From contig NW_013547017.1 of assembly GCF_000711695.1 (NCBI RefSeq), positions 248,001 through 312,000 on the forward strand: a stretch of 64,000 nucleotides of DNA, given 5' to 3'. A model generated the notes under the pieces. That model did no database searches. It was not told the origin of the DNA and saw only the letters and a list, made by a program, of their open reading frames with translations. The translations under genes and the position numbers were made by a program. This DNA is from Tilletiaria anomala UBC 951. Lineage: Eukaryota > Basidiomycota > Exobasidiomycetes > Georgefischeriales > Tilletiariaceae. Below are positions 35,613 through 45,406 of this stretch, in pieces (the first letter of the stretch is position 1; each line of letters begins with the position of its first letter).

Positions 35613-37956
35613 ATGACTGAATCACCACCGAGATCGCGCATGCGCGCTTACTCGAACAGCTCATCAAATCCCTCGCTTTCCCCCTCCCGTGAGAGGCCCG
35701 ACGGCCCGGCTTCTATGACTCCCCAAGATAGGGAGAGGCAGCTCGCAGAAGAGCTGAGAAGGTGAGACTGCAGTACTAGTTTAGCTGCACCCTTATTTCG
35801 GACTTCTTCCTGACTATATGCCACATCTTTCCCTTTCAGGCGGGCCGTGGCGTCCAAAGCACACGAGCGAGGCAGACCAAGGGATCAGGATGACCATTTG
35901 CCGCGAGTTTCTCGATCTCGATCTCGATCTCGTACGCGCAGCATAGACAGCCGCAGGATGTACTCACCGGGTAGCAGGCGCAGCATTGCCGATGGCGATG
36001 ATGATCATCTTCGAGACTCAGAGCGGCGCCGCAGACGCAGGCAAGGGTACGAAGACAATTACGAAAGGCGGAGACCATCCAGTAGAAGGGATGCAGAACG
36101 ACACTCGCGCTCCTCGCGCGATGGTTCGCCTCGGAACAGCGAACGCGAACGCTACGACTCTCGCGGATCTCGCGACGACAGGCGGCACTACGATGAAAAA
36201 AGCTTCTACGACCGTGATCGCGGTCGTGACCGCCACTACGACCGTCATGAGCGGGGATTTGACAGAGGCTACGATCGTCGCCCTCCGCCTCGCCCACGTT
36301 CGCCGTCTCCCCGCCCAGAGCCGGATCATGCTGACTATGAAGAACGCTCTGTGTTCTGCTCTCAGCTGGCTGCCAGACTCACGCAAAGGGACCTTGGCGA
36401 GTTTTTCGAAGAGAAGCTGGGTGAGGGAAGTGTCGTTGATGTCAGAATCGTCATGGATAAGGTGACAAGGCGAAGCAAAGGGTACGTTTTTGATCTCACC
36501 ACTGCCTATATGCGTACTAAACCACGCATCCATGCTATCCTCGCTCTCGTCACAGAGTCGGGTACGTCGAACTTGCCGATCGCCAACTTCTTCCCAGAGC
36601 TCTTGGCTTGTCTGGCGAGAATCTTTTTGGCATTCCTATCCTCATTCAGTTGACAGATGCTGCTCGCAATCGGAGTCAAAATACCGACATGCAATACCGG
36701 CCAAACTTGGTCAACGCTGTCGAAACTGCTGTCGGCGCTGCCGCTGGCGCTACCTCGTACAATCCTCTCAATCTCTCGAGCACAGCAAGAGCTGTAAATG
36801 CCAACACAGCCGCCAGACTGTACGTTGGGAGCCTGCATTTTGATCTGACCAGTGAAAACGTGAAAGAGGTCTTTGAGCCCTTTGGCGAGATCGAGTACGT
36901 TGACTTGCACCGCGAGCCAGGTTCAGGAAAGAGCAAAGGCTTTTGCTTCGTCCAGTGAGTCTCCGCGGTCATCCATGCCTGCAACCCACGTGCAAGTGTT
37001 GACCAAGGTCTATGAATAAGGTACAAAGAGCCAGCTGCTGCCGAGCAAGCTTTGGCGCATATGGATGGCATCGAGCTTTACGGAAGGGCTGTGAGTTGCT
37101 CGCAGACAAACGCCAGAACAAGGGCTGATTTTATTACTGCTTCATGCCATGATATCTCTTTCATGCGATGCAGATCAAGGTCGGGCACGTCAATGCTCGC
37201 GGTAATGGCGCACGTGCGGGGACAGACTCAGGCGCAGCAGCATCCACAGGCGCCAACCAGACTGCACTCGGAGGGCCCCCCGACGGAGGCCAACAGCCGA
37301 CTGCCCTGTCCGCTTTCGATGAAGGCGGTGGAGGCGGCTTGAACCCGATGACTCGTGCTGCTCTAATGGAAAAGCTGATGCGCACCGAATCTGCACCCGC
37401 CAGCCGGACGCCTCCAGCAGAACAGTGAGTGTGACGCAAGCTCAAGTACATCGCGAGCCGTGTTGACGACCAGTCCTTCTGTGACAGGCAACGGCCTACG
37501 AACATTCCACAGGCAACCAGCAAGACGGTCTTGCTCCAAAATATGTTCGATCCTGCAGAGTGCGTAAAATTTTCGTGAAGTTCGAATCCCTATGTGCTTT
37601 GTTGCTTACTGTGTACCTCTTCCGCTCGCAGGGAGGTTGAGCGCGACTGGGACACGGATCTAGCAAATGACGTGAAGGAAGAATGCGAGGCCAAGTATGG
37701 CGGCGTCGAGCGGATCCACGTCGAGCGTGAAAGCGCTGGTGACATTTATGTCAAGTTCGTTGACGTCTCTGTCGCTGCCAAGGCCATACAGGGCCTTAAT
37801 GGGCGCTTCTTTGGCGGAAGAAGCATCAAGGCTCATTAGTGAGTCATTCCTCATCCGATACATGGCGCCAGCAAACGACCAGCGCTGATGCTGGCCTTCT
37901 GCCTCTTTCTGCTTCGCAGCATTGCCGAAGCCATATTCAATGCCAAGCTTGGGTGA
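35613..37956 (+). CDS. rsd1: Splicing factor RBM39/CAPER-alpha homologue (S. pombe Rsd1-like), three RRMs
   Basis: Nuclear SR-like pre-mRNA splicing factor that binds U2AF/SF3b. Eight exons: 35613-35761, 35840-36481, 36556-36954, 37021-37090, 37174-37424, 37488-37559, 37632-37838, 37920-37956; 608 aa. The Arg/Ser/Asp-rich RS region (about residues 45-210) is followed by RRM1 (RSVFCSQLAARLTQRDLGEF, KGVGYVELADR), RRM2 (ARLYVGSLHFDLTSENVKEV, KSKGFCFVQYKEP) and a linker with NPMTRAALMEKLMR. The last domain is the UHM-type RRM3 (KTVLLQNMFDPAEEVERDWD, ERESAGDIYVKF, LNGRFFGGRSIKAHYI). The order RS-RRM-RRM-UHM is diagnostic. The acceptor of exon 4 is AAG, weaker than the others. The final exon is 37 nt (CDS part). 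Confidence 0.95.
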
Positions 37957-38356
37957 AGTGCCGTCCCTTGCCTCATAAGCGAAAAGTCGCGTCGGATTTT
38001 GCGCGTTTGGTGCCTATCATGACAGCTCTTTGCTGCTCAGTTACAGACTCTACCTCGCAAGCCGCGCAACATTTTTTTGTATCGCTTTCAGCTTTCCGTC
38101 CGCATTTTGCAGATTCTGCTCGATCAACGTGGACACATAACAGAAAGCACAAATCTTTGGTTGGTGCACTGGATCACGAGCCCGAAGACCCTGGCATGGG
38201 CTCTCCCCGCTCATGCTCTTTTGACCCATCCGTTTGTTTGCGCCTTCACTTCTTGCAGCGCTTGCAGACGGTAAGTGTTTCGCGTTTCCCGCACTTGTAC
38301 TTCTTAAAAGGCCGAATGCAATGACATTCAGAGAATCGAATTATACAAAATCGGCC
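37957..38356. other. Convergent 3' flanks of RBM39 and IST3
   Basis: 400 bases between two convergent stops; no gene. A donor-like GTAAGTG motif occurs at 38270, so 3' UTR splicing is possible but unsupported. Confidence 0.35.
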
Positions 38357-39371
38357 CTATCTGTCGTTTCTGTAATAGTCTCCATCATATCGGCGAGATG
38401 ATAACGCACGCCCAATCGGCGACCTAGAGCGAGATCGATGCTGATGTCTGAGTTCTCGCGCTCTGTGATCCTCGTAATATGACTGCCCAGCGTGCGTGTC
38501 ACGCTCAGATAACCGTCCATCGGCCCGCTCCTTCATACGTCTGCGATCCGAATAGCCTGCATGCTTGTCAAGAGTGCCCCGCGAGCGAGACTCGTGATCG
38601 CGTGGTCTCGATTCCCTGCGTTCCTGTCGCTCTGCTTTTCGCATCCGCTTCAGGTCGCGCTCTTCTTTACGACGGCGCTTTTCTTCCCTGCGCCGTGCCT
38701 TCTCTTCTGAGTCCTTGGATGAGCCAGCTCTTCGTTGCGTAGCAAAGTATGCCGCCATTGGGTCCTGCAGATCCGCATCGTCATCGTTTGGCGACGCATC
38801 TGCCTCGTCTTCGATCAGCTGAGGGGCGGCATTCATAGACTGCTCTTCTCGCTCCTCCATCTCCCCATCCTCTCCCCGGACCTTCGGCTGCTTGTACGAG
38901 CGAACATGGTCAACGCGCAGCGTTCTCTCTAAAACCTTGGCACCGTTCAGGTTGTCAACAGCGAGTACAGTCGAGCGTTGGTCCTCATACATGAGAAAGC
39001 CGAATCCCCGCTTCTTGCCCGTATCTTTCTCACGCGGAAGGTTGATATCCAGAATTTCACCGTACTGAGAGAAGATGGTAATGACGTCGCCTTCGGTCAG
39101 TTCCAGAGGAAGCCCGCCTACGAACACGTACGCGGAATCTGTGGGGAGATCATGAGCCATTGCCGTTAGCTTGAAGGACCTTCTTGGGCCGTGTGACATG
39201 TGCGTACGTGCCTTTGTATTCATCATGCCAGCTTCCAGCGCCACCAGAGACTGCAAGCTCTAGCTCCCTCTGATTTATGCGATTGATTTCGTGTACGTTG
39301 CTGCCAAAGCAAGAGGAGTAATGTCGGTGTCCCCACCTTGCAACGTATGACACCGCATGCACTCACTTCAT
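38357..39371 (-). CDS. ist3: RES-complex splicing protein IST3/Snu17 (RBMX2)
   Basis: RRM subunit of the RES (retention and splicing) complex of activated spliceosomes. Exons (minus): 39371-39367, 39300-39212, 39138-38357; 291 aa. Exon 1 holds only ATGAA, so the start codon and part of codon 2 stand alone. Exon 2 gives the family start [20 protein letters not shown] and SWHDEYK. The following intron begins with GC (G|GCACGT) and ends CCACAG after a CTAAC branch site; only this GC-AG reading restores the conserved [16 protein letters not shown] motifs are YVFVGGLP and [10 protein letters not shown]. After the [12 protein letters not shown] is the Bud13/Pml1-contact type segment. A long Arg/Glu/Ser-rich tail ends [20 protein letters not shown]. 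The metazoan-like RS tail is absent from yeast Ist3 (148 aa), so this protein is closer to RBMX2. Confidence 0.93.
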
Positions 39372-39891
39372 GACGGAGTTGGGCAACAGGCAGCCCGATG
39401 CGCCGGCGGGCTTCTGCAGGTCTTCAGGCGAGCTGTTTCCTGTTTTCTTGGGCCATGAGAGTGTTGACCGTGGCAAGTTACGTATGGTATGGAGCTGCAG
39501 CCTGGAGGCAGTGTACCTACCTCATTGAGGAAAGTTGCATCACCGAGAACGGGAAAAGCTGAGACTCGTTTCGAGTCTGAAGACTTTCGCAGGCGTTGTT
39601 GTGTGGGCGATGTGTCCGTCACATTCACTGCGCGAGCAGGGGAGCTCCACAACTTTCGAGGTCATTCGCTCCTCTCCCCTATGAGGTCCTATCGCTTTCA
39701 ATTTCAGGATATTATTTACACCCTGGTTACAGGAGGTTCGCTGCTCGCAGGAAAGAATTGAATAGTTGCCAGACTCTCAATGCTCTGAAGGCCAGGTGGA
39801 AGAGCAACTCTGCCTGTCAGCCTCCACGGAGCCGAGGCGCTAACCTGTTGGGTTGCGTTCGGACGCAGATAGAAGTTGGTCGCGAAGCAAG
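39372..39891. promoter_or_regulatory. Divergent promoter, IST3 / MIM2
   Basis: 520 bases between divergent starts; no gene supported. Confidence 0.35.
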
Positions 39892-40470
39892 ATGGACTCG
39901 ACAACAGGCTACCTCGACGACCTGCCTGCGTACCAAGGATCAAGCATTATGCACGCACTGCAAGCACAGTCGTTAGCAGGCAGCGGCCGTGAAGGTAGTC
40001 GAGGGTATCGGGATGCACTTCCCGGACCGTCAAACAGGCGCCCTGGGCAGGCCACGCGCAATGAAAGCCCTCAGACCCACAACATCAGCGATGAAGGCAA
40101 TGACGATGACGACTACACGGACAGCAGCAGCATTTCAAGCTACGATAGCGAAGAGGCCGCGCGGTTAGCACAGCAGGAGTGGGACGAGACGGTGCGGCAG
40201 TTTCAGACGATCGTGCAGATCATGGTCCTACCGTATATTGGAAAATACTTTGGGCGAAAATGGGGCTATTGGGGTACGTTACCTTACAAGGTGCTACATG
40301 CATGCGCTCTCAAAGTTCTTTGAAATTCGTGCTCATGCGCCATGCGATCCCTTGCAGTATTCGCACGATGGAAACTGCACGGCTTGGCGCCATCGTTCTT
40401 TGGCCTCGATTGGATGCTCACGGAGAACTCGTTCATCTCCTCGATCGGTACTGCCTTCTTCCAGCGATAG
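39892..40470 (+). CDS. mim2: MIM2-like mitochondrial outer-membrane import protein
   Basis: Exons 39892-40273 and 40358-40470; 164 aa. An acidic N-terminal half (SDEGNDDDDYTDSSSISSYD) leads to WDETVRQFQTIVQIMVLPYI, GKYFGRKWGYW and, across the intron, VFARWKLHG. The pattern of an acidic head, a W-x-E amphipathic stretch, one hydrophobic segment with LP(Y/F)xGKxxGRK, and a short tail fits fungal Mim2. With Mim1, that protein inserts alpha-helical proteins into the mitochondrial outer membrane (established for yeast). Here the N-terminal region is about 100 residues, longer than yeast Mim2 (87 aa total). The last exon has a second mildly hydrophobic stretch (LAPSFFGLDWMLTENSFISS) beyond the yeast protein. 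Assignment is by pattern only. Confidence 0.62.
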
Positions 40471-40967
40471 CCCACGCTCAGATGGGCATGCATTCGCACA
40501 CCCCAAGCACACATTCACATGAATCGTCGAGAAGCAGCCTACTTCATGTCCAGGTCTCCGAGTATGCCCATGCCCATGCACAGGTGCCAATGTATCATAC
40601 CCCCGACATGCATGAGACTGCCAGCGCTCACTTTGTACACGCTCGTCATGTATGTTGCTTGCGGTGACACTGCGATACATTAAAAATGTTGTTCGTCGTC
40701 TGCGATTTGCCGGTGACCTGACGTGGTACATGCATGAATATGTTATGCCCTTCTGTTCGGTTCTGTTGTTCTGTTGTTCATTTCAGTTCTGTTGTTCTGT
40801 TGTTCATTTCAGTTCTGACCCGATCATCGTCGCCGATACGTCATCCCAATGCCAAGAGAAAGTCGTGGTCGTTAACGGTGTTGTGATGCGAAAAGTAAAA
40901 AGGACCCCTTCCCTTCCAGTATCTGTGAACTGTCGAATACCATCTCAATGCGTGCACACAGTGCTGT
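40471..40967. other. Convergent 3' flanks of MIM2 and KHA1
   Basis: 497 bases between two convergent stops; contains the 26-bp tandem repeat at 40760-40817 and no gene. Confidence 0.4.
40760..40817. repeat. 26-bp tandem repeat, 2.2 copies
   Basis: The unit GTTCTGTTGTTCTGTTGTTC+ATTTCA occurs at 40760-40785 and 40786-40811 without differences, plus a six-base start of a third copy. Itself built of GTTCT/GTT steps. Probably a minisatellite in the 3' flank. Confidence 0.85.
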
Positions 40968-43900
40968 TTAAGCGTGCTGTTGCTGCTGCGAAGAGCCAGA
41001 GCTGTTGACGCTGGAGGCCAAGACGAGCGTCAGCGCGGTGGTCCTGGCGAGCGTCAGTGCCATGGCCGGTTCGCCGACGACTTTGCACGTTTCTGAGTTA
41101 AGCTGGCGCTCCTTGGTGCTGCTCGCCGCTGCTGCGGCCAGAGCCGACCTGGTCGCATCCTCGGCTCCGACGCCGACGCCGAGCGTGCCGCCGAGCGTGC
41201 CGTTGACGAGCAAGAAGCGCAGCTCCTCGCGGTGCGTCATGGCAGGTGCCTTGCGGCCGCGGCCGACGATGACGACGGTGGGTTGCTCCGCTTCGACGGC
41301 GAGGACGAGGTCGCGCAGGACGCGTGGGGTTCTGATTTCGCGCACAGCAAAGCGCTCACTGAAGCTCGCGCTGAGCTCCTGTGCCTTGGTGATCGCCAGG
41401 TCGTCGGCGAGCGTCGCTTCCATGGGCGTCTGGCCAAAGTTGCTAGGGTACATGGTATCCTGCACGATGCTATTGTGGTTGTTGTTGCCAGCAGCGCCTT
41501 GCACGTGGTGTAGCGACTGCGCGTGGTGCAACGTAGGCGGGATGCTCGGCACGGCCAGGTCGCCACCATTGGCGTTGCTGCTGCCGCTGGCCTCGCCGTC
41601 GCCACTGCCAGGCTCGGTGCGCCTGAAGCGTAGGACGGTGACGTGCAGATCCGGGTTGGACGCGCAGAGGCGCAGTGATAGCGCGAGCGCCGCGCGGTCG
41701 TCTGGGCCGCCAAAGAAGCCGACGAGAAGGTTGTTGTGCTGTGCTGCCGCCGCCCCCGCCGTCGCCAAGGCGCTGTTCGCGGGCCGCGTGAGCAGGACGC
41801 CAACGTCGCACGCGGCGGTCTGGAAGACCTTTCGCACGAAGTTAGCCTGGTGCGGCGAGCGCCTGTCGCTGGCGCTCGCGCTATCGCCGCTGCCTGGAGC
41901 CGCAGCACTGGCAACGCGGCCAAAGATGTTCTCGAAGGGGTTCGAGACTTGTTGCTGCTGCTCACCGGCGGCAGGCCGGCCAGACGGCGCGACGGTCCAA
42001 GGCACGACAACGAGGTTGGAGTGCACGTTGCACGCGCGCGCAACAACTGTCGCGCTGTACTCGTCTGTCGGCACGACGGCGATGCTGGAGCGCACGGGGA
42101 GGCGGTTGAGGTGGCCGAAGGTGCGGAAGACGTTGAGGATCGGGTCGGCGCGCATCGTGTCGTCCGATTCGGACAGCTTCATCACCGCTGACGTGCGGTC
42201 TGTCAGCTCGATCAGACGCAGCGCATCGATGCTAATGTCTGCCTGCGGCTGCTCACTGCCGCTGGCGTCTGGCATCGCAGCGTGGTGCGGCGCATCCGAA
42301 CGGAGGACAGGCGTGGCGGAGCTGACGGCAGCATCTTTTGTGGCCCCGTCCTTCTCGGCACCAGCTGCTTCTCCCGCCTCCCTGCTTGTGTCAATGTCCA
42401 CATCCGCGTCAGCGTCCTTGCTCGACTCGGCGGCGGACGACGTCGCCGAGGAGGGCACCACGGCGGCGGCGGCGGTGTTCTGTCTGCGCAGTGGTGCCTC
42501 GGACGGCTTGATAAGCTGGACGAGCGTCATGAGCCCCGGGAGGTGGTCGAACTTGTCGAGGACGACGAGGAGGCGCTTGTTGCTGCAGAGTGCAGCGCTG
42601 CCCTCGTCATCTTCGTCCTCCTCTTGATCGGCGCCGTCGCGCACGCCCTTGTCCGCTGCTGCTCCTGCTCCGGCGGAGGCGGACTTGCTGGCGGCGGCAC
42701 CGGCGGACGGAGCGTCATGGAGGTAAGTGCGCAGGCGCTCGGGGTATGCGAGGAGCGTGAGCGGCGTCGTGGCGACAGTGGAGACGAGGGCCATGACGAC
42801 GAACATGCTAAAGGTGCGCGTGTCGAGGATGCCGGCGGAGAGGCCAATGTTGAGCACAATGAGCTCGACGAGGCCCTTGCACGACATGAGCGTGCCGACG
42901 GCGAGGGACTCGCGGACGCCGAGGCCGCACCAGCGCGCAGCCGCAGCGCAGGCGCCAAACTTGGAGGTAAAGGCGATGGCGATAATGGCGATGAGGTAAC
43001 CCCAAACGGTTCCGTTGTCCAGGCTGGCGAGGTTCGTCTTGAGACCGGAGAGGGCAAAGTAGATGGGCAGGAAGAGCACCGCGACGAGGTCTTCGATCTT
43101 CTCAAACATGGCGACTGCAAAGCCGCCGTCGTGGGGGATCATGAGGCCGACGAGGAAGGAGCCAAAGATGGGGTGCACGCCAATGACGTCGGTGAGCCAG
43201 GCGCTGGCGAAGACGAGTAGGAGGGTGACCGTCATCATCACCTGGTTTGGGCCGTTTTCAAAGGCGCCGATGCGGCGCGCAAACCAGATGAACGCGGGCT
43301 TAATCAGCAGGAACAGGACGAGCGCCCAGGCGACGGTGGTCAGCAGGACCCAAAGCGCGGTGAGGCCGCTGGAGGCATTAACGAGGGCGACGGTGAGCGC
43401 GAGAAGGATCCAGCCGACGACGTCATTGCTGACGCCGGCGGCGAGTACGATAACACCGACCTTGGTCTGAGTCAGGCGCGTCTCAGTGAGGATGCGCGCA
43501 AGAACGGGAAAAGCGGTGATGGCCATGGCGACGCCAGTGAAGAGGATAAAGTGGCCGAGGCTGACCGTGTCGTGGTGGATGAGGTCACGGTAGATCCCGA
43601 CCGAGACGGCTGCGCCGAGGCCAAATGGGAAGATCATGCCGACGACACCAATGCTGACTGCCTCCTTGTAGCATTTTTTGACCGCGCGCAGGTCTACCTC
43701 CACGCCGACGAGGAAGAGGAAGAGGACAAGGCCGAGGGTGGAGACGAGGTTGAGAAAGGGGAGTGACTGCTGGGGGAAGATGTGCTGGCTAAAGCCGGGG
43801 ATGCGCCCAAACACGGTTGGGCCGAGGAGAATCCCGCCTAAGACCTCTGCAATGACGCGCGGCTGGCGCACGTACGCGAGACCCCATCCGAGCAGGCGGG

Positions 43901-44187
43901 TGAAGACGATGCTTGATCAACGCAACACAGTGTCAGACCAGAGAAAGCACGCTTTGAAGCGAGGTAGCAGCAGCAGCGGCTCACATGATAACAGCCTGGA
44001 TGATGAACAGTCGTAGAGGGTTCGAGGTCTCGAACGCCGTTGGGTCGATGCCGGAGATGATGCTGTCCGAGTGCGCGCCACCGCTGGTACTGTTGCCTTG
44101 CGCGGCGCGTGCAGCGAGGAGCATGGCGCTAGCGGTATCGGCTGCGAGCTCGCGCGGCATGGCAAGGTAGCGTGGGCCGTCGAACAT
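40968..44187 (-). CDS. kha1: K+/H+ antiporter of the CPA2 family (KHA1-like)
   Basis: Monovalent cation/proton exchanger, in yeast located in Golgi/endosomes and involved in K+ and pH homeostasis. Exons (minus) 44187-43985 and 43911-40968; 1048 aa. Exon 1 ends NPLRLFIIQAVI, and the junction restores the family start IIVFTRLLGWGLAYVRQPRV followed by IAEVLGGILLGPTVFGR. About 12-13 transmembrane helices follow, with the exchanger signature LAAGVSNDVVGWILLAL (adjacent Asn-Asp) and HPIFGSFLVGLMIPHDGGF, then SCKGLVELIVLNIGLSAGIL. A cytosolic half of some 500 residues has a nucleotide-binding-fold-like region (SSIAVVPTDEY, VVIVGRGRK) separated by Ala/Asp/Ser-rich linkers. GC content is markedly higher than in neighbouring genes. 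The ATG at 44187 is the first in-frame ATG after a non-ATG extension. Confidence 0.94.
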
Positions 44188-45406
44188 GATGGCTTTTGGG
44201 CTGGGCTGGGCGCGAGATACAAACGGGACGCGACACGACGCGTGCTCGCTGGCTAGTTTGCTCGACGAGGAAGACGCTGGTTGCTGTTGTTTATACACTT
44301 ATATACCAATCCATACATGTGTTGTGTGTGAGGAACAGTCGAGTGCAGTCAGTGGCGCCACTCCACTCTGCTGCCGCCCATGCACTCCACCGCACCGCAT
44401 TGCACCACTGTATGTCTGTACCCCGTGCCTGGGCTCTTGGCTTGCCCGCCACTGGCAGACCTTGGGGGGGAAGGGGGGGGAGAGAGGCCGACTGGCGACA
44501 TTGGTCTGGCGTCCGGCGAGTCCCCGTTCTGCTCTCCGCGTCCACCAGGCAAGACAGACTGTTTCTCTCTTGCTGGGTAGTGCGCGCACCCTGACATCAC
44601 ACTCTCCCTCCTCGCTCCCTACGATCGAGTGCACCATCCATTAGCCGTCACACACACGCCACACCCAGAAGCATCTTCGCAGGGATGGGACTGAGCCGCG
44701 CTTTGCTCACGTGTTGTTGTTTTTTGCCCAGGCTGAAAACGCGTCCGTGAGACCCGTATAATGTCTGACATGGGTGTCTCGCTGACGAACGCAAAGACGT
44801 TCTGCCAATGTGTCACAAACATTATGCAGGCCAGTCTCCTCTCTTCCCTTCGCTTATGGCAATTACACTTGAATACAAAGTACATACTTGTGCTCAAACG
44901 GCTTCCATGACAGTATGACACTCAACCAATAGGACGACTGATTCACGCGACGCTTGTTTGACCTCGCCGAACCCCTGCAGGCCTCATCGACCGATGCTTA
45001 CCTAATCCTACCGCTGCTGAACTCTGGCGTCTGGACCTCACCTTGCACGTCCTCGGACACTGCTCATGCATATGCATATGTATATGGTTGCGATTATATC
45101 ATGCTGGTCTACAGCATGTCGCCACAACGTCCTCTTTTAAATCTACAAGGCTTGGGCAGTCTGAGAGGGTAAAACTCATGCCCTGTTGTGGAGAGGCCAT
45201 GGTGCCGTTTGAACCTGTGCCAACCTGGATCAAGCGTGTGTATAGCTGCTCGCCGGCGGAGGTGTTGCTCTTCGATGTACTATACTATACATGCGATGGC
45301 GTCTCGGTGCACCAAGGAAATACATACGCATTCACGCAGCCAACGAAAACAAAAGGCAACCGGTGGCTCCCCGCAAGGCTGTACATAACGCACCCACGCG
45401 CACACA
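44188..45406. promoter_or_regulatory. KHA1 promoter region and tricalbin-like 3' flank
   Basis: 1.2 kb between two minus-strand genes; no supported gene. Two adjacent G runs (7 and 8 bases, about 44464-44480) sit about 280 bases upstream of the KHA1 start. Confidence 0.4.

Noticed and set aside
41005-42627. 540-codon plus-strand frame opposite KHA1
   Set aside because: Antisense shadow of the KHA1 codon usage; Ala/Arg/Ser-rich without motifs.
42282-43220. 312-codon plus-strand frame opposite KHA1
   Set aside because: Mirrors the transporter coding strand (Gly/Asp/Glu-rich antisense); no independent support.
44460-44482. Paired G runs as a G-quadruplex
   Set aside because: Two long runs could fold alone, but the four-tract pattern is not clear and no functional context is visible.
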